From: Vicugna pacos | Taxonomy: Eukaryota; Chordata; Mammalia; Artiodactyla; Camelidae | Direction of reading: 5' to 3' | Length of the DNA: 64,000 bases | NCBI RefSeq assembly: GCF_048564905.1 | Contig: NC_133002.1 | Span: forward strand, 53,873,183-53,937,182 | Shown: positions 44,961 through 55,552 of the stretch, one piece after another | Numbering within the stretch: the first letter of the stretch is position 1 | Layout: each line of letters starts with the position of its first letter | The notes under the pieces: model-generated | What the model saw: only the letters and a program-made list of their open reading frames with translations | What the model was told of the DNA's origin: nothing | Databases searched by the model: none | Made by a program: the position numbers and the translations under genes

Positions 44961-45107
44961 CTTTTTCTTTCTTCCTTCCTTCCTTCCTTTCTTTCTTTTT
45001 CTTTCTTTCTCTTTCTTTCTTTCCTCTCTCTCTTTCTCTCTCTCCCTCCTTCCCTTCCTTCCTCTTTTTCTCCTCATTTTCCTTCCTTCTTTTCTTTCTT
45101 CCTCCCT
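44961..45107. repeat. Polypyrimidine (CTTT/CCTT)n tract
   Basis: About 147 bases are almost only C and T on the plus strand, made of CTTT, CCTT and CTCT units. Such mirror-like tracts can form triplex DNA. The frames through it (Phe/Ser/Leu-rich, or Lys/Arg/Glu-rich on the minus strand) are artefacts. Confidence 0.95.
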
Positions 45108-46570
45108 AGGAGGCACTGTTTGTAAAATCTAGAACAATTCTCAGGCTTGCTTTGGGGTTCATTAACCATCTTGAACTATTTTCCAAATGTTTTAGGTTCG
45201 AAAAACCCAAACCACACTGGGCCAGCCACTTTTTTTTCTTCTTCACTGTTAAACCTATGTGTATTTTAAGGGAAATGTGATCCATATGTTTCTGATTCCT
45301 TTACACTTAACTCATCAAGCAGGATTTGTTAAAGCTATTTGATGTCCTGGATGCCTTTTGAGCCATTTCAAAGCCTTTTATTTTCTAGAAATAGGAAGTT
45401 GCATTTTATGAAATGTAAATGAGCTTGAACCCCCAAAGGTCTGATTTGGGTCAGAATTCTGAATGATTGGAATTAGTTATAAGCATTCTCTATTCCACTC
45501 TTTCAGAAGATTTCAAGCTGAAGGAATAGCTCCCACATTTTTCATTAAATTTCATAAAATTGGCTAAACCTTAATTAGAATATACTTGGGAGAAAAAAAG
45601 GCAAAAATTATTTTATATCAAGAACATATTATTAATAAAAATGGATAAATATTTCTGATTAAGTAAGAACTACTTCAGCTAAATTAACCAAAAATGAAAT
45701 AAAATAAAATAACCAAATAAATCTCTAAACCAAATCATTAAATTTGATCCTATAGGTAAATTGTAGTTTTTATTTTATGGCCCCAAAGTGAATCTCAACT
45801 AAGTATTTTTCCCCCAGTATCTCCTACCAGGACAATCAAGAGAATTCTCTAGAAAAAAACAAAGCTATTTTCATGTCTCAGAGAAATACCTTGTTGTCTT
45901 TGACTTTCTTTTCCAGCAGCAGAAAATTTAAATTGAAACAAAGAGATACATAATCTCAGAGTATCTCCTCTCTTGTTTCTGGGAAGTAATCCCATGTCGA
46001 GTGTCATGGGATAAAACAGGTTCAATTCTGAGCCTTTGCAATTGTTTCTTCTTCTGCCTGGAATAATCTTCCCCAAGATCGTCATCTCCTCCCAGAGGCT
46101 GGCTCCGACTGTCCCAGCAAAAGTAGCTCTCCCTTCTCTCTTCAGTAACTCTCTGCTCCACTTCTCCGTTTTATGTGTGTGTGTGTGCGCGCGCGCAGAA
46201 ATTAGCACTATCTGCAAATCACTAATTTATGTGGGTTTTTTTTTTTTTTACATTTAATGTTTTCTTTCACCACCTGGAAATCTAACCCTACATCCCAATA
46301 CCCAGGATGTTGCAAGCACTCAATGTTTACAGAATTTAATTACAATCCATTAATTCAGAGAACAGCTAACAAACAGCACGAGTTGACATATATTTTATCT
46401 CAGAAGAGGTCATTTTATATCTGGTGCCTTTGATGAATGAGTTCTGAAGCAAACTTAGTCTTAGCACACATACACCTCAGATGAATTTTAGGATTCACAC
46501 ATACATTTCTACAAAAAAAATGACGGCTGAGATTTTCACAGAGATTGTGTTTCATCTGTACATTAATTAA
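45108..46570. other. Unassigned sequence
   Basis: AT-rich, with an A/T-heavy part at 45580-45780. No repeat family or exon is recognised. The 122-codon minus frame 45849-46217 runs through the (TG)n/(CG)n tract and has no known domain. Confidence 0.4.
46174..46197. repeat. (TG)7(CG)4-type alternating tract
   Basis: The run TGTGTGTGTGTGTG passes straight into CGCGCGCG, giving about 24 bases of strict purine-pyrimidine alternation. This composition favours Z-DNA. CG dinucleotide repeats are rare in mammalian DNA outside CpG islands. Confidence 0.9.
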
Positions 46571-46574
46571 AGGA

Positions 46575-48165
46575 ATACTATCCTCTTAAAAATATTAAGT
46601 CTTCTAATCTATGAACACAGGATGCTTTTCCATTTATTTAGGTGTGATTTAATTTCTTTCAACAGTGTTGTAATTTCAACATGAAATGGGAGGAACACAG
46701 AACAGCCCAAGAAACTTGAAAAAGAAGTTCAAACTTTCAGGACTCAAAATTCCTAACTTTAAAACTTATTGCAAATTACACTCAAGACAGTATAATACTA
46801 GCATTGATTAGACATACAGATCAATGAAATAGAACTTAGAAATCATAAATAATATCTTACATTTATGGTCAGTTGACTTTTGACAAAAATGCCAAGGCAA
46901 TACAGTGGGGGGAAATAGTATTTTTAAAATGGCACTGGAACAACTGAATATCCCATTGAGAAAGAGTGAAGTTGGACTCCTACCTCATGCCATATACAAA
47001 AATTAACTCAAAGTGAATCAAAGGACTAATTAGAAGGACTAAAACTATAACACTTGTACCAAAAAACAAAGGCATAAATCATTTTTATTTTGTATCAGGC
47101 AAACATTCCTTAGATATGCAACCAAAAGCACAAGAAAAAAAAACATAAATTGGACTTCATTAAATTAAGATTGTTGTATTTTAAAGGATACTATCAAAAA
47201 AGCAAAAAGGCAACAGGACAGGACAGGAGAAAATAATTGCAAAATCATGTATTTAATAAGGGGTATGTATCTGGAATACATAAAAATACTAATAATTCAA
47301 TAATAAAATAATTTTAAAACCTGGAGTTTAAAAATGGACAAATGGACAAAGGATTTGTATAGACATTTCTACAAAAATGATATATGAATAGCTAGTAAGT
47401 GCATGAAAAAATGTTCAGCATTATTCATCATTAGGGAAATATAGATCAAAACTAAAATGAGATACCACTGCAGACCCACTAGGATAACTTTAGTAACAAT
47501 AATTTAAAAAAACCCAGAAAATTACAACTGTTGATGAGGATTTGGAGAAACTAGAACACTTGTATATTTCTGATTGGAATGTAAAATGATACAGCTGATT
47601 GGAAAACACTTTTGTGGTTCCTCAAAAGCTTAAAACATGGAGTTACCACATGACCCAGCAGTGTCACTCCTAGGTATATACCCAAGAGAACTGAAAACAT
47701 ATATCTACACAAAAACTTGTACATGAATGTTTATAGTAGCATTATTCATAATAGCCAAAAATTGGAGACAGCCCAAATGTTCATCAATGGATGAATGAAG
47801 AAAGAAAATATTACAATACAGCTACAGCACGGAAGATCCTTGAAAATAATATGGTAATTGAAAGAGACTAGACACAAAAGGCGACATAGTGTATGATTCT
47901 GCTAATACGAAATGTCCAGCATTAAGCCAACATTGAGACAGAAAGTGGATTAGCATTTGCAAAGCGCTGGAAATGTGGGAAGTGAGAATTTACTGCTCAC
48001 GGGTACAGTGTTCCTTTTGCAAGTGATGAAAATATCCTGGAATTAGATATTGGTGATTGTTGCACAATTTAGTGAATATACTAAAAACCAGTAAATTGTA
48101 TACTTTAAAAGGTAAATTTTATGGGATGTGAATGATGTCTAAAAATATAACTGGTTTCACCATTA
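46575..48165 (+). repeat. L1M LINE with 5' inversion
   Basis: From about 46681 to 48165 the L1 reads forward: GAAACTTGAAAAAGAAGTTC, TATGGTCAGTTGACTTTTGA, GAGATACCACTGCAGACCCA, GACCCAGCAGTGTCACTCCT, AGTAGCATTATTCATAATAG, ending near GTAAATTTTATGGGATGTG. The piece 46575-46680 is L1 ORF2 in reverse (TTAAGTCTTCTAATCTATGA, TTAATTTCTTTCAACAGTGT) and belongs about 130 bases upstream in a normal L1. The join is a second twin-priming inversion in this window. It is older than the camelid-type copy; no ORF2 reading is left. Confidence 0.85.
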
Positions 48166-49322
48166 CTCAATTCTTTTGTTAATGTCTCAATTCCCATGGG
48201 AGAAATGGGAAAGGAAAAATGATGTGTTTGATTTGAGAACTAATCCCACTCATTGTTCATTGTCTTTTTTCTGGGCTTTCTCAGTGCTTGAGCATGAAAG
48301 ACAGAGCATCGACTAAGAGCACAGTGGAGTGGAGTAGAGAAATACGCCCCCAATGGTCTGTGCTTGGTGTTCTTTGAAGACTCACTCTGGTTGTGCCATG
48401 AAAGGGCTGGTAGACGTCTTGGGAAGAAAATGCATAGATAGCTTTTTGTTTTGTTTTTGTTACCTTACCAGCAGTATGTACTTTTGGAACCGGAAATTTA
48501 TAGGTTGATGTGTAACATTCTCTTAGGTCAGGATCATGATGAATGGTGAGCTACTGGGAACAGAAGGTTTCGTTATCAACTCATTGGCAGACTAGGGAGC
48601 TCTCAGTTAGCAAAGGTGAAAGTTCAGAATTCTGAAAAAAGAATAGAGTAAATATGACCTCATCAGAACCAGTACAAAGACAATTATTTGTGTTTTCGAA
48701 GTACAAATACATAAAAATTATCCATGATAATAAAACATGGGTGAGAGGGGCATTGCCCATGGCACATATAACTTGGAATAGCATTTTAAGTGCTACTGTG
48801 TTTTTTTTTAATGTTGTTGAACATTTAATGAAAAGAAAAAGAGAAAGAAAAATTCATACTTGGCCTTAAAATGCATTAACATATGTAACAATTGAAGCAG
48901 CAGATTTTCTTTATGAATTGTGGTTTCTCACGGTTGTATGGTATGAGGCCATACCTTCAAATATTGGAAGACTGGTAGGATATTTGTGGTATTATTCTGC
49001 TGAGTGGATGTTATGCACTTAATTTCTATCTGCTGGTGACATAATAGTGATGGTGATTCACAATAATAGAAGGGAGAATTAAATAATAATGACTTTCATG
49101 TCATGGTGGAACTTGTTTGCATTCACATGTTATTTCATCTGATTTTTATCTGCTTATATACATACACCACCCTCTGCAACCCCACTTGGACAAAAAGCAG
49201 TCAGATTGTGTGCACTTGTGTCTGTCACTTAACTGTCGGCGCATGTTTGCAAGCAAGTATTCTTTTCTACTATGATTGTAATATTTGAGTAACTAAAACA
49301 TACTGTGTCCTGAGATTTACAG
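48166..49322. other. Unassigned sequence
   Basis: No repeat family or exon is recognised. T9 at about 48800 and a purine-rich patch (AAAGAAAAAGAGAAAGAAAA) at 48831-48850 are the only simple sequence. Confidence 0.4.
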
Positions 49323-49324
49323 CG

Positions 49325-50110
49325 TACTGTGTCTTGATGAACAACTGGATATCATCCTTGCATTCAGATTTTAAACTCTTATGGGGAAACAAACAATTAT
49401 TTGATTTATTATTACAATTAACTAATAAGAGATGTGTTGGATTATAGGGGGCATAGAAGATTCTAGAAAGTAAGGCAGATGGGAGACTTACACAAGACAA
49501 GGCTGAAAGGTGAGGCAGAACCCAGATTATGCAGGGCTTTTAAAATCAGGTCAAGTTGTTGAGACTATTCTAAGGACTGGTGGAAACCATTAAGATGTTT
49601 TGGGAAGAAAATGGCATAATTGGATTTACAGTTCTGAAAGGAAATTTTGCTTATATGTGTAGTGAGCATATCATTCATTATCCAAATCAGGAAACATTAG
49701 AGAATAACTTTATGCTGGGGCTACGGGTATAAATTCTGGCTGTCCTGAACAAACTAGGACATATGGTTACCCTATTTATAAAAGATTACAATGGAGTAAG
49801 ACTGGTCCATTAAGATACGCTAGGAGAGAAGATGATGGTTTGGACCACAATGAGCCAGTCCATAGAGAAAGAGAGAGTTAGATACATGTAAGAGTTACTT
49901 TAAACAAAGAACATGAACAGGTGGCGACTGAGTATGAAAGGGAAAATAGAGAAGTTGAGGTCTACTGGGCATCTGGCTTGAAAACCTGAATGGATGGTGG
50001 AGACATTTACTGAGGTCAGGAATGTTGGAGATGCTTTAGAGGGAAGGTGATAGTTGTAGATGGTACGTGGTGAGTTGAAGGTAGCCATCAGGCACCCACA
50101 AGGAGCTGGC
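49325..50110 (-). repeat. L2 LINE, reversed, with internal insert
   Basis: Reversed L2: TGATGAACAACTGGATATCA, CAGATTATGCAGGGCTTTTA, GAAACCATTAAGATGTTTTG, AAATGGCATAATTGGATTTA, then later ATCTGGCTTGAAAACCTGAA, GGATGGTGGAGACATTTACT, a block of reversed ORF2. The part 49660-49785 does not fit L2 and is listed separately. Confidence 0.65.
49660..49785. repeat. Small DNA-transposon-like insert in L2
   Basis: CATTATCCAAATCAGGAAAC ... TAACTTTATGCTGGGGCTAC ... GGCTGTCCTGAACAAACTAG, then ACATATGGTTACCCTATTT, recalls a non-autonomous hAT/MER-type element ('ggacatatggtcaccctat' end). The family is uncertain. Confidence 0.35.
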
Positions 50111-53100
50111 ATCAAGGTCTATGCAAGCTACTTCGTTCCATATTCCATATCATCTAAGGAATATATGAAATACACCAAGAATAGTAAATGTGCTTTCCTG
50201 TGAGAGCTACTCGGTTTTGTTTTGTTTTGTTTTTCATTCCTCTTTTTGACTTTGGTTGATTCAGCTTCCTTTACCCCTGATTTCTGCACTGGCTGGATCA
50301 TTAGAAACGTGAAAGAATCTACAAATGTTATGAAAGTGCATGCCCATTTACGGACCTTGGAGTTGCCACAATTTAATATGTAGATCAAGTGTTATTATTC
50401 CTCGTGTTTAAAAAAAAGGGGAAAAAAAAGGGAGGCATGGAAGATTACAACTTGAAATCCTAACACTAACTGGGCAAAGGGCACTCACAAGGAGTAACTC
50501 TCCCTGGGTCTCACATTTGAGACATGGAATTGATGCCAGAGATGTTGGCTGAGAGCATTTCCAAAGCCCAAGCGTGGAATTGTTAACATGCATTTAACAA
50601 ACCTGAATGGCTAAACTTGGGGATGGCAAGGGCTTGCTCCCCTGCACTGAGATGTACGTGACACAACTGCATTAACCTTGTAGGTGACACTGATATGGCA
50701 CCGATCAGTTGGAGAAAAATTCCCCTGCGTTCCAGAATCAGATCTGTCTTCTGTGACGTAGCTTAAAGTATACAGCCCTTTCGGAGATTCTGCAGCTGAG
50801 AATTAGTATTGCTTCCTTACACATTAATAGCAGAAAAACAAACTTTTCACTGTATTTAATCACAGTGTCACTCTGCACTAGAGTACTGGGAATCTTTGCC
50901 ACCCCTTTTTCATGAAAAAACAAATCACGTAGGATTACTTACTTCTAAGCTTCTCAGACAAAATTTTCCTAATTTGTTTTACTGTGAGTCATATTTCATT
51001 GACCTAAAAATCTACAGCATAATTGACTCAGCGCTGTATTAAAATGTCCGTATCTTCAACAGTTTATGAAAGTTGAGTAACTGCTGTACAATCTTCCAAG
51101 GGTCTTTCCAGCTCTGGGAAACTTCTGTCCCTGTCCTAATTCTTATGATAAACCTTAACTAGGATTTCACCTTGTAAAGATTACCTGAAGCCTCTTAAGA
51201 AGTAAGCTCCCCTTTCTCTCTTTTTCCAAATTATTTTATTGCTAGTGTTTTACAGTTGGAATAAAGTATTTTTGTTCTCTTAGTCTTACAAAGTGGAAAG
51301 TTTTAAAATAAGGATGTTGATGCCTCAAAAAAAGAGGGACTCTAAATGATTTAGTCTTAGAAATTATCATTGGTCAGTTAAAAACTGGAAGATGCTGTGT
51401 TTGGTCACTTGTCCTTGGAAAGTCACAGGCAATGAAGCAGATGGAAAAAAAAAGCATTTTCTGGCTTCATACTAATGGTTATTTCATTCATAAAAAGAAA
51501 TTGTGCCCTGAGACTTAGTTGAGTGATTCCAGGGCCATGCCAGCAGAAAATCAGCTGGTTGGGCTCCTATATAAACATGATGACATGTTGAGGGCAGTGT
51601 TTACTTTTTTCTAATTAAAACAAATTAGAAATTCTATTATATTTCTGCAGTGAGTTCCGATAGCAGCATGCCCTGGGAATTGCTCATGGTCCTTCTAGAG
51701 CAAGGCTTTCCTTCATTCAATGTTCATTTGTTCCCTTAAGTTTTAAATTCATTCCAGGCGCTAAGTGTTTACGCCGGCTCTGAGACCTCGGTTTTTCAGG
51801 ATCATTTCGAAACAAGACTGGAGGACGCAGCAGAATTCAGACCCACCACTGGTGATGACATGAGATGTTTTGGCCTTGATGGTGGTTCTCTTTGGGTAGA
51901 CACTCTGTTTTCTTCTCCTCCTCTCATTCTATCAGTTTTCACAATACTGAGGCAAACCTCCAATTGACTGCCCAGTTTGGCAGCAAGAGATCATTTGCAG
52001 GGATCCACACTATTAACAGAAACAGCAAAGATGCCAATGAAAATATATCAACTGCACAGCAAACATGGGTACTTTTCTTACACAGCATAAGGCTCTTTTG
52101 AGTTTTAATTTGACACAGGGCTATAAAGCCTATGAGGGTTTTGTTTTTCATTAATGATACCTTTATGTTGTATTTTTAAACCAGGAACCAGGTATGTCTG
52201 AGTTTTGATGTTTTACCAAAAGTAATGACCATCATGTGTTTATATCATAGCTATAAGTCTCCCAAATTCACTGCTATGTCATTAAAATCCTGTTTAATGG
52301 GCAGCACATTGAAAAAAATAAATATTTGGAGCTCACTAAAACATTGTTCATTTATGAAATCATGGTCACATTTTTATTGTCTTGACCTTTTTTTAACTTA
52401 TGATTTTAAGTCAGAAACCTTGCAAGGAAGGCTATTCTGAGAGGATCCCCACCCAATGTTGCTGACAGAAGAGGTTCAAATAAAGACACAAGGTTCAGAT
52501 AAAGTCACCATGAGATTTAGAAAAGCATTTACATTTTTTCCATGATACTGAACTCTGGATCTTAATAAGCTCATTTCTGGAGACGTCAAATTCACACGAG
52601 AGAATAAAGGACACTGCTAATGAACAAACGTGAAGAAAACCGTGATGGATTCTGAGGCTTTCTAAACTGAAAAGAAAAGAAATGAACAGGTCTGTGATTT
52701 GTAGCAAGAATTTTGTGTTTTGCTGACCATGGTATATTAAGAAAGTGGAAGTCAAGTGTTTCTCTGTATTTGCTATAGTCAGTATCTCCCAGAAAATTTA
52801 AATCATGTATCATATGTTAAAAACAAAGATTGAATATCCACTCTAGGTTAATATGTGTGGGAGTGTTTCTAAGACCCTTTCTCTCGTCGGTTAGACCCTT
52901 CTGTTGTATCTCCGCTCATGCATTGGAGAGGGCAATGGGAATAATAAAAGGCGATGGAATTTTGCTCAGTTATATGTTAAGTGTGGTAACTTTTGAGTAG
53001 TTCTCGGAGAATAATAGCAGGGAGAGAGACTGAATGTAATTTTGAGAACTTCAGTTTCTTCGTTACTCTCCGTTTTGTCTTGCATGTCAAAGACAATCAA

Positions 53101-53982
53101 GAATTGGCTGTAAATAAAATTCAGTCTCAAAGAAGGATATCCCCACCCTCCCTCAAGTCCCCAGCCCACCTGTTCATGCAGTCATGGAATTTTTTCTTGG
53201 CCTAAAAATGAGCTATGTATAGTCAAATATTCTCATAAAATGGGGGAGGGGTTGTGAAATAACAAGAGAGAGCATTTAAAGGGTCTGAGTTAAAGAAACG
53301 TGCCCAGATGAGTTTGGCCAATTGGGGTCAGTTAAGCCTCCCCTGACACCAACCATTAGTAATATTTTCCATGCACGAAGTAAAACAATGGAAACTTCAT
53401 CACATCTGGTTGAGCCTCCAATACCTATGCAGCTTGTAACAGTTTTTGAAATCTTGATATGAAACAGCACCGTGGCACTCAACGATAGATTGTTAGCAAG
53501 CAAAGCAGGCGCACTTGTTCCAAAACAACTAAGAGCTGCTTATTACTATTCCCCTCAGATGCTTCCCTCTGGTTCATATTGCTGGATTATTTCATCTCGA
53601 TCCAAAGGGAATTTGGGTTAGTTTCCTCCCCCCTCTTTCTTCCCCTATCTTGAGAGCAATCGGCAGCAAGCGTCCAGAAGAACCATCTGATGTCTCTTGT
53701 AGGCACCACATTTTCCCATTGAAAAGCTTTGGTTGGCTGGGTGACTCTCCTTGAAGGTAGAGAAAAGAGTTTTGGAAGACTGATCATTCCAAGAAATATT
53801 TGCTACCTTAAAAGTCTTGTTCTCACCTTGCATTTTCTTTTAGCGCTTCAGAGATTTACAAAGAGGATGTGGCATACACCTGAATGTCCTTAAACCACAT
53901 ACTTGATGTTAACACTGAACAAAGATGTTATAAAATCCCTAAGTACCCATTGCTCTCCTTGAATAGTATCAGTAAGTAAATT
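50111..53982. other. Unassigned 3.9 kb, longest repeat-poor stretch
   Basis: No repeat family, exon or RNA gene is recognised. It includes (TTTTG)n at about 50217-50233. 53270-53600 contains several TAAT/ATTA cores and reads as unique sequence. For this window such a long repeat-free part is unusual; conserved noncoding DNA is possible but not shown. Confidence 0.4.
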
Positions 53983-53984
53983 TC

Positions 53985-54105
53985 TAATAGGCTAGAGGAG
54001 CCATCGCTCAGAGAGGGCAGTGGTCATGCCTGCCTTGTTCACTTTGCTCATCTCCAACACTCAGCAAGCCGTGACAGGACACTCAATGCAGGTCTTTTCA
54101 GTGCC
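53985..54105 (+). repeat. L2 LINE 3' end
   Basis: GCTCAGAGAGGGCAGTGGTC, CTTGTTCACTTTGCTCATCT, CCAACACTCAGCAAGCCGTG, GACACTCAATGCAGG follow the L2 terminal block ('gagggcagggac... ttgttcactgctgtatccccag... '). Confidence 0.7.
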
Positions 54106-54261
54106 TGACAATTACCTAAGTTTTCTTATTCTGAAAACAACTACTTTGTAGGTTTCAGTGTTCATTGAGATAATGTGTATCATATTGCCAAGGGGAAGGA
54201 TACAGGCATAGGATTAAAAAGTCCTAGTGCCAATCCTAAATTCGTGATAATTATCACAACA

Positions 54262-54488
54262 ACAACAACGAAAATAACAGTAAAGATTTACTGAGAAGTA
54301 ACTGCACCAGCCTCTGTTCTAATCATTTCATATGTATTAACTCATTTTGTCCTTATAATAATGTTGTAGAGTAGGGACTCAAACTGCCAATTCCAGTTTG
54401 GAAAAGAAGAAACTGAGACATGGACAAATGAACAAACTGGCCCTAGATACACATAGCTAGTAAGTCAAGATTTGAACCCAGAGCCCTT
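54262..54488 (+). repeat. MIR SINE
   Basis: (CAA)n is followed by AACAGTAAAGATTTACTGAG, GTATTAACTCATTTTGTCCT, GAAGAAACTGAGACATGGAC, CATAGCTAGTAAGTCAAGAT and TTTGAACCCAGAGCCC: nearly full-length MIR. Confidence 0.95.
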
Positions 54489-55317
54489 TGTCTTAAATAT
54501 TATGTTTTGCAACTCAAATAGGTGTGTTCTGCTAGACAGATTTCCTTGTACCTTAGGGCCACTGTTACAAGGTTGGTATAATGGTATTTACCTCACAGGA
54601 GTAGTAGAGATGGAACCACTCAGATGGGAATGTTTATGGGTGTACTTTCCACTGTGAACATGCAAAAGACAGTTTAATGTTCCCAAGACACTAACATCCT
54701 CATGAGATGCCAAAGGACTCAGTGGTCAAGACAGAGATGATTGAAATCTCTTTTTACCGCAGTTCAAACTTCACAGAGCTCTGGGGACAAGCAGTGTTCT
54801 TCAAAACAGTTGAGGAGACTTTGTGGCATAAACTCTTGGAACAAAGTAACATATAGTAAGATGTTTCTGTTTGTAAAAAAAATTCTTCCATGCTGTTTTT
54901 ATTTTTAGGTTCCATCTATGCCAGTGATTTTCCATTTCCCTCGTAGGAAGATTTTTTAATGAAATGAACATACACACTCATTCTCACACACGTGCACACA
55001 CTCCCATGAACAGATGTGTGCATTCACAGGCACACACACCCACACGTTCCTTGACAAAGTCATAGTGTGCCTGGCTGCATATTGGTGGCAGAAGGTGGTA
55101 GAACTTGGTATCTCTGAAGGCAAGCTGGAGGATTCCAGGTGGTTAAGGAAAATTCCATAGTTTTGTCTTCTGAGATCTTTTCAAGGAGGAAGATTTTGCT
55201 TTCTTTTCTTCTTCTTAGCAAAAAAAAAGCAGGATATTAAATAGTACAGTTTCAGGAATCAGCAGGGACAACTCCTTAACTCTGATACATTTGAGAGTAA
55301 TTGAAATGGGGGCGTTT
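54489..55317. other. Unassigned, with CA-rich patch
   Basis: 54965-55048 is rich in CACA/ACAC units broken by other bases (an old microsatellite). The rest has no recognisable exon or repeat. Confidence 0.4.
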
Positions 55318-55332
55318 AAGGCCGTTACTGAT

Positions 55333-55537
55333 CAGAATGGGTAAACAACAAGGTCCTATGGTATAGTGCAGAGGACTATATCCAGTGGCTTGTAGTAACT
55401 TTTAATGAAAAAGAATATACATATATGCATGTGTGTATATATATATATACACATGTAACTGAATCATTATACTGTACGCCAGAAACTAATACAACATTGT
55501 AATCAAAAATTTTTTTAATTAAATGTAAATAAAAAAT
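55333..55537 (+). mobile_element. LINE-1 3' tail with TSD
   Basis: The last 205 bases of a LINE-1: GGGTAAACAACAAGGTCCTA, GGACTATATCCAGTGGCTTG, TATACTGTACGCCAGAAACT, ACAACATTGTAATCAAAAAT, then an A-rich end. AAGGCCGTTACTGAT (55318-55332) and AAGGACTGTACTGAT (55538-55552), 12 of 15 alike, are the likely target-site duplication. Confidence 0.9.
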
Positions 55538-55552
55538 AAGGACTGTACTGAT

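Noticed and set aside
44778-45132. Frames rich in Phe/Ser/Leu or Lys/Arg/Glu
   Set aside because: Direct product of the polypyrimidine tract; no unique sequence with coding character.
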